Positions 55,101 to 64,000 of a stretch of 64,000 bases of DNA are shown in pieces. The DNA comes from Tridacna crocea (lineage: Eukaryota > Mollusca > Bivalvia > Cardiida > Cardiidae). A model generated the notes under the pieces. It was given only the letters and a program-made list of their open reading frames with translations. It was not told the origin of the DNA and did no database searches. Position numbers and translations under genes: made by a program. The stretch spans positions 41,963,361 through 42,027,360 of the forward strand of contig OX031064.1 in the NCBI GenBank assembly GCA_943736015.1, read 5' to 3'. Each line of letters begins with the position of its first letter. Position 1 is the stretch's first letter.

Positions 55101-57659
55101 ACAAAAATCAGATAGAAATTCTTCATTAGCAAAGAAAGATACTGGTACATCTGAACCTAAACAAAACCCAACGCAACACAAAATGCCAGTGTTCTCTGGT
55201 TTTCCTTACCCCAGCCGCCTTGCACAAAACCAGCAGTCAGCTGAGGGTTTGCCCCGACAATCTTATGCCTATCAACCTGTGTTACAACAGATGAATGTCG
55301 AAGGATCAAGACAAACATATTTTCCGTACCATTTGATGCCAGCTGTATTTCAGAACATGATGCCCCAAATGACTAACCAACCAGAAACACAACCTGGAGA
55401 TTCAGGCCAGCTTGGGCAAGATAATGTAAAGTTTTTCTATGTACCTGTTCCCGTACCACAAATACCACTACAGACTGGGGGAGTGCAAGGGGTGCCAGAG
55501 GCCATGATACCATCCATGACACCAGGCATGCCGCCATATATTCCTTCCATTCCATACAATATGGTGCCTTTTGTTCAACCCATCCAGAACAATCAAATGA
55601 AAGAAACAGGTGCACCAGATACTAGACAAGGTACACATTCTTTAACTCTTTACTAAATGCTCACCCTGATAGCTCTTTGGATAGCATATCTGACCTGTGA
55701 CCAATCAGTTGCAAGTTCAATACCTGGTTGAGTGCAATGTTTCTTTTTGGTGATATTTTGCCTCTCACCTCTGATGCATGTTTGAAAAGCAGTTTGTTGC
55801 TTGGAAAGAAATTGAAGTTAGCACTGTTGTGTGAAAGCCGGGAACCACATGGGTAGGTGCACTGACCACCATGATATGAACCAAACTATTAAAAGGACAT
55901 AAACTCCAATACAAACAAACCTTTACAAAATGACAAAACTTTAGAATGGTCCAAATTGAAAGCATTTGCAGATGACAAATAAAAAAAAATGTGGAAATGA
56001 GCCATTTGTTACATGTAATAGGTCCTTTTCCTGCTATATACTATCAAGGTTTTCAACTGAAGAAGCCCAATATTGTTCTTTTACAGTGTTTGTCAACCCT
56101 TTACCACACAATCTTTTATTTGAACAAAATGGCTTTTGTAAACATTGTTGGAAAAGGAGAAAATGATGGTTACTAACATTTACTTCTTTTCTCACAATGT
56201 TTTCTATCCTATAATAGACAGATGTCATAGTATTAGTTGCTTTTTGATTATCATCTTTAAGGGTTTCAGTTTGGACAAGCCTTGAATTCTGTCATGAGGT
56301 AAAGGGTTAACTGTCCTCCAAAAGACAATTTTTTATGTCTAAATTGAGAGCGCATGCAGATTTCATATAACAGTTGGCTGAAAATAGTCTATAAAAATAT
56401 AGAAAACTATGTAGGAAAAGGAGTAAAACAAGCATTTTCTCCTTTTCCTACACTGTTTTCAAAAGGCTGCTTCCTCAAAATCATCAAAACTTGTGATTCT
56501 GTGGTAAAGAGTTAGCATTTCATATTTTGTCCAGAGCAAATTATTTTGCCATATTTTGTTGGTTTTCTTTTAGTTTCATTGTTTTAGAAAAAAAAGTCAA
56601 AGTAATGTCATCAGCTTTGGGTTGAAACTTGGTGCGATTTCTTTTTATTTATATATTTGCCTCAAAATCAGGGTATTTGTAAATGGGAACTGATGTCAGA
56701 AGGGTTAGAAAGCCTCAAAATGAGTGACTCTCTGGGAAAAGGGGGTTAAATTCACCTCCATGATTTGTATTACACAAATCGTTATACAATTATTGATTTC
56801 TAAAAATGGATTGTCCTGGCCCTTTAACCCTTTTCTCCATAGATGCTCATTTCTACACATTGCTTGTAGGAGCCTTTGGAAAACATTGTGGCAAAAGGTG
56901 AAATTGCTCATGACAACCAATTTCCCCTTTTGTCACAATGTTTTCTATGCCATCAAAAGGTGTCATTTACACGTGAGAAATGGCTTCATCCTTGCTGTTA
57001 TTTAGGATCAATTAGAGATGTCATAGGAATGTTTTATTGGGTTAAGGGTTTACATGCAGAAATTTTACCAATAGCATAAAATTTTCACCAAGGTCAGCCT
57101 GCACAAGCTGATCTGGGTTAACAATTTGAGGAGTTGTATGAATCTCATTACTACACAATCCTGAGTTTTAATGACCCTGAGAATGTAGCCTTTTGAAAAT
57201 ATTATGTGAAAAGGAGAAAATGCTGGTAACCAGCATTTTATCCTTTTCTCAATGTTTTCTCTATTCTCAGTATCAAGTTTTATCATTTTATTGGCATTTA
57301 TTTTGTCATTTGCAAATGCTTTCATTTTGGATAAGTTGTTGTGTGGTAAAGAGTTAAACCAACTTTATGATTATGGGCATTTTTTGGACCTAGAATTTTC
57401 AGCAGAAAGGCAAATGCAGCAGAACTTTGGCACCTTCAAGCACCACTCTTGTCATTTTTTTTAATTTTGAAGAACTCAGTGCTTTCTACATTTTCCACAT
57501 TTCATATTCGCTTCTGTAATTTGACAGAGAATGAAGGCAATGTGTACATCACTCCAATGGACAACACCTATCTGACCCCAATTGATTCTAAACCTCAGTC
57601 CCAGTCAGCCAACAGAAGAAATGCCATGCTGATAGATGTAAAAAGTACTGAAAGACCAG
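49132..57659 (+). CDS. multi-exon gene, RRM-like N-terminus and long disordered region; product unknown
   Basis: Four exons join without breaking the frame: 49213-49405 (coding part, phase 1), 52994-53106 (phase 0), 54550-55630 (phase 1) and 57528-57659 (phase 1). All introns have GT-AG ends. An acceptor GTCTTTTTAG at 49122-49131 implies an upstream 5' UTR exon. Residues 1-102 begin MDREDISKRCVLFKNVPIRT and include RWIVLFKHE; the VLFKNVP and RWIVLFKH strands resemble RNP2 and RNP1 of an RRM-like fold, as in some PARP14-type proteins, but this is only a resemblance. From about residue 103 the protein is low-complexity: Ser-rich with repeated SSDLFGS, SSALFGS and HSQDLFSEH motifs, then Gln/Pro/Met-rich. 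The small DLF/ALFG motifs could be peptide ligands. The gene continues past 57659. Confidence 0.75.
49213..49405 (+). CDS. exon A of the RRM-like gene
   Basis: ATG at 49213, 64 codons plus one base, donor GTAATG at 49406. VLFKNVP is at residues 11-17 and RWIVLFKH at 54-61. Confidence 0.72.
49850..50090 (+). mobile_element. tRNA-related SINE, copy 1
   Basis: TGCTAGCTCAGGCAGTAGCT resembles a Pol III A box. The downstream part shares GGATTCATTCCT, AGCCAGTGGCTTGGAAA and GAGTACTTGTAAAAG with the copy at 53158. It lies in intron 1 of the RRM-like gene. Confidence 0.5.
50157..50383 (+). mobile_element. palindromic MITE copy (50.2 kb)
   Basis: The right end GGGAAAGGGTTAA is kept, the left TTAA is lost. 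The core arms are GAAATTGCTCTTAATGAGCA, a variant with a different loop sequence. Confidence 0.65.
50487..50679 (+). mobile_element. palindromic MITE copy lacking one core arm
   Basis: Both ends are present (left TCAACCCTTTACCAAACAGT, right GTTTGGTAAAGAGTTAA), but only the left arm of the core remains. At 193 bp it looks like a deletion inside the hairpin. Confidence 0.65.
50680..51310. other. intron sequence, nothing recognised
   Basis: AT-rich, within intron 1 of the RRM-like gene; no repeat ends or coding frames. Confidence 0.4.
51311..51528 (-). mobile_element. palindromic MITE copy (51.3 kb), inverted
   Basis: Right end CAGGGGTTAA and core AAATGCTGACTACCAGCATTT; the left TTAA is lost. 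Confidence 0.6.
51571..52935 (+). mobile_element. tandem-core element E5, AGCTCACCTGAGC type
   Basis: Starts TTTTAGCTCACCTGAGCACA and ends CAGGTGAGCGTAATAGGACC then CATGTTTCTCTTGTT. About seven units of 165 bp (TTTGATATTTGGTATGTAGC, CTCCTAGTGGACCTCTACCA, GGGGGTCACAAGTTT) fill the middle. Ends match E2 and E4 while the unit is unrelated. It sits in intron 1 just ahead of exon B. Confidence 0.7.
52994..53106 (+). CDS. exon B of the RRM-like gene
   Basis: Acceptor TTTGTATTATAG, donor GTAATT. It reads DAIKCIDTKKIKVETPTEEL and then HIVPDYCSECIVPDEWLQ. 113 nt restores the frame left by exon A. Confidence 0.75.
53158..53365 (+). mobile_element. tRNA-related SINE, copy 2
   Basis: GAGTAGCTCAGTCAGT is a good Pol III A-box; the B box is weak (GTATCGCTGGCTCAACC). 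The body ends AACCAGTGGCTTGGAAAGAA, GCAGAGCACTGGTAAAAGAG. A frame of 143 codons runs through it by chance. Confidence 0.6.
53735..53964. mobile_element. hairpin element with AAAAGGGACATTCGG ends
   Basis: Ends are perfect 15-bp inverted copies, and the inverted similarity extends about 60 bp inwards (TTTGCGTAAA, TGTCGTCTCG, GATCAGCCTGCGCAG). GCCTGCGCAGTCCCCGCAGGC forms an extra hairpin in each arm. In intron 2 of the RRM-like gene. Confidence 0.8.
53965..54549. other. intron 2, remainder
   Basis: A weak inverted similarity (54393-54410 ATATGACATGTCTGCTTATT against 54465-54495) and GTAGTAGGGTCAC with its inverse GTGACCCTACTAC at 54390-54402 and 54520-54532 suggest a small 140-bp hairpin element just ahead of exon C. 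Otherwise no structure is seen. Confidence 0.45.
54550..55630 (+). CDS. exon C of the RRM-like gene
   Basis: Acceptor TTTTCTTTGACAG, donor GGTACAC (GT at 55631). 1081 nt encode RSEDWVTVNKPNNEPFSFLQ and then the disordered region: SSDLFGS, SSALFGSGRDFSGS, KSTEIQTEQKS, FSGFPYPSRLAQNQQ, FFYVPVPVPQIPLQT and PGMPPYIPSIPYNMVPFVQP. No catalytic or folded domain is visible. Confidence 0.8.
55640..55870 (+). mobile_element. tRNA-related SINE, copy 3, diverged
   Basis: CTGATAGCTCTTTGGATAGC and GTTGCAAGTTCAATACCTGG occupy the A-box and B-box positions at normal spacing. TTGCTTGGAAAGAAATTGAA corresponds to the GGCTTGGAAA block of the other copies. Intron 3 of the RRM-like gene. Confidence 0.55.
55915..56520. 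mobile_element. palindromic MITE copies and fragments in intron 3
   Basis: A right-end fragment at 55918-55990, a fairly complete copy at 56093-56310 (TCAACCCTTTACCACACAAT to TGAGGTAAAGGGTTAA) and a damaged one at 56330-56515 with a shortened core. Confidence 0.65.
56825..57357. mobile_element. two palindromic MITE copies before exon D
   Basis: 56825-57055 starts TTAACCCTTTTCTCCATAGA and has a variant core (GTGAAATTGCTCATGACAAC). 57143-57357 keeps the standard core and the end GTGTGGTAAAGAGTTAA. Confidence 0.62.
57528..57659 (+). CDS. exon D of the RRM-like gene
   Basis: Acceptor TTCTGTAATTTGACAG, donor GTAGGA. Reads ENEGNVYITPMDNTYLTPID and then SKPQSQSANRRNAMLIDVKS, TERP. Phase 1 at both ends, so it could be skipped without a frameshift. 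Confidence 0.72.
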
Positions 57660-58370
57660 GTAGGATTAAATAAACATTAAAAATACTGACACAATAGATA
57701 GGTTTACACACGAGATAGGTTAGATTGATGTTAAAATGATTGACAAATTAGGGAAGGGTAAGAAAGATGTTAAAGTACTTACATACAAGATAAGATAGAT
57801 GGATGTTAAAACTGACACACCAGGTAAGGCAAGATGTATGTTAAAAGTATTTACAGAAAATGTAGGATTAAGTAGATGTTGAAAATACTGACACAATTGG
57901 TAGGTTTAGGTAGATAGTCATGACGCATGAGGTAGGTAAGATTGATGTTAAAATGATTGACACGCCAAGCAAGATGTAAAAGTACTGCCACACAAGATAA
58001 GATGGATGTTAAAACTGACACACCAGGTTAGGTTAAATAGATATTAAAGTACCTGACACAATTGGTAGGGTTTGCTGGATTTTAAAAGTAAAGAGACAGC
58101 AGGTAGGGTTAGATAGACTTTGAAAACGCTGACATAGCAGGTAGTTTAGGTTGGTGTTAAAAGTATTGACAAACAATTGACTCACTAGATAGGGTTAGAC
58201 AGATGTTAAAGTACTGACACGCTAGATAGGGTTAGACAGATGTTAAAGTACTAACACGCTAGGTAGGGTTAGATAGATGTTAAAGTACTGACATGCTAGA
58301 TGATAGGGTTAGATGTTAAAGCGCTGACACACAAGATAGATAGATGTTAAAGTACTGTCATACCAGGCTT
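57660..58370. repeat. minisatellite of about 40-45 bp units
   Basis: Imperfect units containing TAGATAGATGTTAAAGTACT, GACACRC and TAGGGTTAGA repeat about 15 times, the most regular at 58180-58340. It begins right at the donor of exon D. Confidence 0.8.
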
Positions 58371-58519
58371 TTATATATATACAAAGCTATTCTTAGATAA
58401 ATAGGTTCGTTTTCAACCGACCATTCTAAATATAATTTTTTGGTCTTATTCTAGTTCAGCCAACTAGAGAGCATTCTAGTTTTGACGATTTATTTTTTTT
58501 CTGACAAATTTTTGAACAG

Positions 58520-58551
58520 GCACGAAGAGCTTAACTAACAGTCAATACTAG
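58520..58551 (+). CDS. possible terminal exon of the RRM-like gene
   Basis: A long pyrimidine tract ends TTTTTGAACAG, and joining exon D here keeps the frame for nine more residues (GTKSLTNSQY counting the split codon) before TAG at 58549-58551. It is short, so a chance match is quite possible; the true next exon may lie beyond the window. Confidence 0.3.
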
Positions 58552-60525
58552 CAAAGATTATCTGTTGCATGATTTTCAAGTAGTGTTGCGTATTTTAAAA
58601 GAACTTAGTGTACATACAGAACGAGGAATATGATTAATCGATTGATTGGTTTTTATGTCCCTCTGAATATTACTTCCATCTTATTACGGCGACAGGTCAT
58701 AATAATTCATGTTCATATATATATATCTCCGGAACCAGGCTGGGGCCGAAAGTTTCTTGACAGAGGAAAATGATGAGTATTCTCAATGAGGAATCTGTTC
58801 ACATGGCACTAAAAGTGGTTTCTGATATTATAATTTCTGAAACTAAACGAGAAGTATATGTGTATGTTGAAAACTTTATATTTTTACATACATGCATGTT
58901 AATGTTCATCAGAATAAAAATATATTACTCAGAAATTGTCTATCAGAAGTTCAAGTTGTCGAATATCAGAATAATGACTAGTGCAGGATCTCATATGTTA
59001 ACTACCTTCTTCAGTATCATAGTTGTATAATTACAGAAGCACAAACTTTGCAAACATTTGAAATGCATCATCAAATCACACGAGACGCAAACAATTCATC
59101 AAATCTTGGGATTTACACATCATTGCCTGCATTTCCAACCATCTAATGCTATTCGAAGGAAGATTTTGGTATTTAGATATTTGTGAAGTATAGAACAAAT
59201 CCAAAAGTAGCAGTTTGAACAACATTACTTCCTAGAGTAAGGAAACGGTAAAAGTGATTTGCCAAAAAGGACTCTGTGTACATCAATATTTGTTTGATAT
59301 ACATAATCAAGGTATATAGGGAGGGTAAGTTATTTCTGAACGTCAAAAAATTATGTGTTTACATAGGGAAAAAGATATAAAACTCTCGTCTAAAAAACAG
59401 TTTATTTTTAGAGTGTAGTATAACTAATGAACCTATGTATGATAAAACAAGAAAAATCAATTATACTGAAAGCCATATTTCAAACTGTTGCACAGGTGTA
59501 TCATTAAGGACAATAGCGGATATTAAACTTATCAGAACGAACCTGATTGCCATATCAGGGATCGTTTATTTACTTGGTTTCTTTTTGATATCAACGAAAC
59601 TCCTGAACAAAAAATATGTTTTGATATGTACATTAATCAAAATTAAACTTATCATGTACAGGTACATGATGAAGCAACAGCTATTTGATTAAGATATTCT
59701 TTACTAAACCCAATCTGTTTAAGTTACTGATTTTTTGATTTACATATGTTAATAAAGAAATTTAAAAAGAAAAGAGAAGGTACCGCTTATACTCTCAAAA
59801 CTTATCTCTTTTCAGCACACCTACACACATTAATTGTTGAAAATAATGAAGAAAGAAAACAAAAGGAAGAACACTAAATACAATATATTCCTCTAAAGCT
59901 ACATGTATTTATAGTTACTTTGAGTTGAGAGTTTATCTTTTCGTAAGCTGCATTTCATTGTCAATATATGGTTCGGTGTATAGATAGGATAGGCTATTTG
60001 CCTATGCTTCGAAAGTATTTCTATTCTTTACAAAGATTTTCAGACAACCTTTTAAGTTCCGCCGCTTCTTCTTTTATAATCATCAATTTTCATCTCTCCA
60101 GCCCCACGTCTGTCGAAAAAATTATGGTCTGTACAAGACATATGCAACGAATAGTGCTTTAATGATGTTGCAAACATAGGGTATGTTATTACCCCACGTT
60201 GTACCTCGTTTGTACCTGGGTGAATAAAAGGATTGTTCTGTTCTGTTTTGTTCTAGCCGACAAGCTGCATAATTGTGTTTCTTTCGGAAAATAATCAGAC
60301 ATCGATCTCTCATCTTTAATGCATTGAAGTAGATCAGGCTTTGAATGTACATATATTTTTTTAAGTGTGCGCAATGCAGTAGATAGAATTTCACCTGACC
60401 AGTTGAAGTCAAAATGATGTGGAAAGAGCTTCCGCTCTAGATTTGAGGCCTTTATTCTAATTCTCTTTATACGTATATATTTGGACATGTTTTTGTTACG
60501 CCATTCATACCTCCAGTGCTAGAGT
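58552..60525. other. gene-free stretch
   Basis: AT-rich, no family resemblance in any frame. A TGTTC microsatellite at 60232-60256 follows CGTTTGTACCTGGGTGAATA, which looks like the tail of an old retroposon. Confidence 0.4.
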
Positions 60526-62057
60526 TTAGTGTTTATTCTAGAGCGGAATAGCAGGGCGCGCCGCCCTGCCCCTTTTTCACTCCGCCCTTCTGCCCTCGAA
60601 TCTGTAAAAAACCCGCCCTGCTGCCCTTATCAAATGTATACAAAACTTTTTTGTGTATTGTTCTGGTTTCAGAACAAACCACCGGGCTACATGAGCAAAA
60701 AACTCATCTTCAATGTCTCGGCTCTGTCTTATCAAGCTTGCACAGTCACAAAAAGTCGCCATAAATTTCTTCCGACCTGACTAGATCTATATTCATGAAA
60801 TACAGCCAGTCTAAGACTAAGGGTGACACTAATTATGCTTTATCAACTTCGTCAGTTAAGACAGGACAGCAGGGTGTTATAATCTTTCTCTGTCATTAAC
60901 TTGCTAAACCATCCCTTTATCCCTCGAAACCCTGCCTTTTTTGCCCCACATGTACTTTAACGTCTGCTAATTTCTTTAAATGACGTCACACAGTCAGTGA
61001 AATTTATCAATACTTGAATAGTCTTAAAATAAAGCTGAATTAACTCTTATTGCAGGTGGAGATTATCATATCATATATTTTTTGCACAAATTACAAGTAT
61101 GGATGGTAAACCAAAGTTGCGAACTATCTTGAAAGTACTCGATCTTTGCTATTCAAGCATCGGCAATTTTCTTAAAGCAAAATCTGCATTGCAGTGTTCT
61201 ATTTTTAGCAGTCTATTTATAGAATTGCTATGCAGTAGTACACTACTCCATCAGTAGGCCTACACATTTTGTAATTCTTTCTATGTAATAATTAAGTTTT
61301 TTTTTTTATTTCTTTTTGAATCAAAATTAATGTGATTTCGTAAAACAGCTGAGAAGAAGGGTTTTTTTTTTTTATAATTACTCTGGACATTTTTTGTTAT
61401 CTGACGAGACGTTAGGTATGTGGACCTGTAATAGAAAACAGCTATTTCCACAATATTATTATCCTACAAAATTTGCTAAAATGAGTATTATTGTACTACT
61501 TTAACCGAGCCAATTTTTCCTTTTTTTCCTTCCTAGAATTATTATTTATTAATCCAAAACCATTGTATTCTCATTACAAAGCAAATTAATAATTACCTCC
61601 CTTTTCTGAAAACTAACAAAAGTATCAACAATTTTTTTAAAGAGACATCAAAGGCATTTCTAGCAGGTCAAAAATATGCATAAGTATTTTATCTGTATAA
61701 ATCTGTATTTATCAACTATCTAGAACTTTTATTCCATGCTACACCAGAAGTGTTACGGGTCTACTACATTAAAGCTAAGTGTGACTGTGCACCATGGGAT
61801 CATAAATTACATGGCAATCAAAACCTGTATAGTCAGATTGTGTTACTTTGAGTCTATGAGTTGATAAGAATCTTTTCTTATTCTTTTCTTTAATATGCAG
61901 TTCATATCCAAAGTTCTAGTTAGAACTTGTTTCGAAAAGAGTGAAGGACACTGATTTGCCTTTATCTGATATGAGAAGTCATTCAACAAGGCAATGTTCC
62001 TCCCTGCCCCTTTTTCCTGCCTCCCTGCCCTTTTGCTTGGTCTAGAATAATCACTAA
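60526..62057. mobile_element. DNA transposon-like element with TTAGTG.TTATTCTAGA ends
   Basis: Ends TTAGTGTTTATTCTAGAGC (60526-60544) and the reverse complement of 62039-62057 (TTAGTGATTATTCTAGACC) agree at 17 of 19 bases. Next to each end are GC-rich repeats of a CCCTGCCC-type unit (60550-60625 and 62003-62035). The 1.5 kb interior has no transposase frame. Confidence 0.6.
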
Positions 62058-62337
62058 GAGTTAGTGTCTTATATGTATTAGTGGTGCCAGGATCTAAACA
62101 GCATTGTTATAAATTGAAATTTCTATTGATAAGTCAAAGACTTTTCATAACGTGTTACGATGTTCTAACATCTTGAAGTAAATTCTGTATTTCAAGCGCA
62201 TTGTTTGTTTTTGCATGATATAGGTGCGTTTTCTACGTTGTGACCCTGTCACAAATAAAGTTTCTTTATGATATGCTTATGTGGTCGAATCACCTTTTCC
62301 AATCCATCTTACTGCGACCATGGAGCTTTGTGCTTCC

Positions 62338-62665
62338 CATTTATTTTTTTTGTGTACGGGTGTAACGGTTTGTGGGGTGGGGGTGGCTGGAAGCAGCCGA
62401 CAGGAGATTGCATACTTCTTTGGCGTAGCTGTATATAAGCTTTATTTTTTTGTATGTGTGCGGGTGTAATGGTTTGTGGGGTGGGGGTGGGCTGAAGCAG
62501 CCGACAGGAGATTGCTCATACTTCTTGGACGTAGCTGTATAGGCTGGCTATTGATTGCTAGCAATATTTATTGCTAGTATATAAAATATTTTTTTGCGTG
62601 TGCGTTATGGTTTGTGGGGACGGGGTGGGGTTGAAGCAGCATAAGTTGAAGATTGCATAATTCTT
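62338..62665 (+). repeat. three direct repeats of about 115-140 bp
   Basis: Copies starting near 62352, 62458 and 62598 share GGTTTGTGGGG.GGGGTGG, GAAGCAGC, AGATTGCATA and ACTTCTTGG.GTAGCTGTAT. They run directly into the second copy of the 510-bp repeat, suggesting a composite element. Confidence 0.75.
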
Positions 62666-62674
62666 GGGTAGAAC

Positions 62675-63150
62675 AGATAACTGTCCCCAAAATGCGATGT
62701 TACTTTTTGAATGGTCGCCTCTTGGTACAGAGACGATGAAGACAAAACCAGTTGAAAGTTCCGGACAGATTTCAATTTAAATGCTTAACATAAGAGAAAA
62801 CTGTGCATGTCATCTGTTACTTGAGTTATATACATTCCCAAAAACATTCAAAATGGCCGTCACGCATGATAAATTTTGTCAGTGTTTTTTCCGAGATTTA
62901 CATGTTATAAAAGACTTCAGCAAGCTTTTTAGGTAATGAAAGATTCAATAATTTCTCTTTGGTCATATTATTTACTTAAATTTAACTGCATTTTGCTGCA
63001 ATATAGATTAAACCATCGACACAGAAAAGCATTATAGCGCTTTATCTTTGCTGCTGGAAAATCTAGGATGGACTTGAGACAGTACGGTGCCTAATAAATG
63101 TCCAAATATGAAAAAAAAAAATCATCGTAGTCTCATTAATGAGACTAACT
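62675..63150 (+). mobile_element. roughly 510-bp dispersed repeat, copy 2
   Basis: Counterpart of 30462-30985 in the same orientation, ending AGTCTCATTAATGAGACTAA. Here it is followed by ACTTCTTGGGCATAGCTGTA, the end motif of the preceding direct repeats, so the 510-bp repeat seems inserted within that unit. Confidence 0.7.
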
Positions 63151-63660
63151 TCTTGGGCATAGCTGTATAAGCGGGCCATTGACCAGCTCCTTAATATTTG
63201 TTGCCAATGTATAATAAGTAATTGTGATCTGTAAAAATATTCTGATGTACGTTTTGTGGATACTCTTTTGCGCGCCCATTTATTACACCAATTTACTATG
63301 GTTGCTACTGTTTATTGATACTCCGCGGCAGCTTATTCATACCTAAGCAAAGAAGTAGGAAAGGTGCTAACCGATTTTCTCCCTCAAAACAATTTATTTC
63401 TTTTGTGCATTATAATTTTACTTATTAATCATAATGCTCAGCCTACGGATATTACCAGACACATCATACCTCGCAGTCACACCTTCTTTCCAATTACAGC
63501 TGGACTAATATGAACTATTTTTTTCATGATTGATAGCCTCTGTCTTCTGTTTGGTCTTTTTCTAAATGAATAAATAAATGTTTTTTCAATGATAATATCC
63601 CTATTTTCCTGCAAGATAGCAAAAATCAGATGCAGATTTCTGCGGCAATGTTCCTTTTTT
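63151..63660. other. gene-free stretch
   Basis: No repeat ends or coding frames identified, except a poly-T run directly before the last element. Confidence 0.4.
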
Positions 63661-63668
63661 TTTTTTTT

Positions 63669-64000
63669 TAGCTTACCTGAGCACAACGTGCTCAAGGGGA
63701 GCTTTTAGGATCACTGGGTGTCTGTCGTCCTTCATCAACAATTCTTTAAACATCAACTCCTCCTAAACTGCTAGTCCAATTTGGACCAAACTTGGCTGGA
63801 ATGTTCCTTGGGAGGTTCTCTTTAAAAAAATGTTCACAGAATTTGATTCCGTCAAAAACTCTGGTTGCCATGGCAACCAAATGGAATTTTTTAGGAAATT
63901 TTTTAAAAATCTTCTCCTCTGAAACCGCTGGTCAGATTTTAAAACAATATCACAGAGGAGTTCCTTGGGCGACCCTCTTCAAAAGGTGTTCGTGAAATTT
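63669..64000 (+). mobile_element. tandem-core element E6, start only
   Basis: TAGCTTACCTGAGCACAACG opens the element; the following text (AAACTTGGCTGGAATGTTCC, GGTTGCCATGGCAACCAAAT) is close to E2a, so it has the same internal unit. The element is cut by the window end. Confidence 0.7.

Noticed and set aside
59435-59692. 85-codon hydrophobic frame
   Set aside because: AT-rich chance frame in a gene-free region, with no motif or regulatory context.

Overview
This is eukaryotic DNA: AT-rich, intron-containing and crowded with repeats. The transposon mix (Ty3/Gypsy with tRNA-Leu priming, tandem-core elements with AGCTCACCTGAGC ends, hairpin elements of the GATCAGCCTGCGCAG type, tRNA-related SINEs) points to a lophotrochozoan, most likely a bivalve mollusc. 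The species cannot be fixed from the window alone. There is nothing bacterial, viral or CRISPR-like in it.

Layout. 1-5506 is a broken Ty3/Gypsy retrotransposon on the minus strand (gag, DTGA protease, YIDD reverse transcriptase, an RNase H split by an insertion, and a long repetitive linker running off the left edge). Its tRNA-Leu primer-binding site is at 5492-5506. A LINE reverse-transcriptase scrap follows (6779-7178), then a 2.2 kb TIR-bounded segment (8290-10480) and an inverted duplication whose ends are arrays of a GGACAAAACCCCCC-type unit (10915-12905). The clearest complete gene, a single-exon beta-1,3-galactosyltransferase-like GT31 enzyme, is on the minus strand at 16756-17904. From 18 to 24 kb lie hairpin MITEs, a CAGTCAAACAACCAGACAGA minisatellite and more foldback-type repeats. 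A TATA/CCAAT promoter with a tiny ATG exon sits at 25867-26155. A perfect 73-bp inverted repeat carrying a hammerhead ribozyme motif lies between TA microsatellites at 26810-26975. A 3.3 kb foldback element (31782-35102) has TIRs built of TCGAAATGACC-type units and holds the spliced C-terminal end of a MULE-like transposase. A possible solo LTR is at 36573-37136. From 39.5 to 47.8 kb is a nest of tandem-core elements (145-175 bp units), with a hAT element bearing a perfect 8-bp target duplication inside it. A second gene, on the plus strand from 49132 to about 57659 or 58551, has at least four consistent exons and encodes an RRM-like N-terminus followed by a disordered Ser/Gln/Pro/Met-rich region; its introns are full of SINEs, MITEs and a tandem-core element. 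The last 6 kb are further repeats.

The commonest repeat is a roughly 230-bp MITE with TTAA target duplications, CCCTTTACCA ends and a 65-bp palindromic core. About 20 good and about 15 damaged copies are present. The two cellular genes show no evident functional link. The main interest is the mobile DNA: the hammerhead inverted repeat, the foldback elements with short-unit TIR arrays (one tied to a MULE transposase), and the piggyBac-like palindromic MITE.
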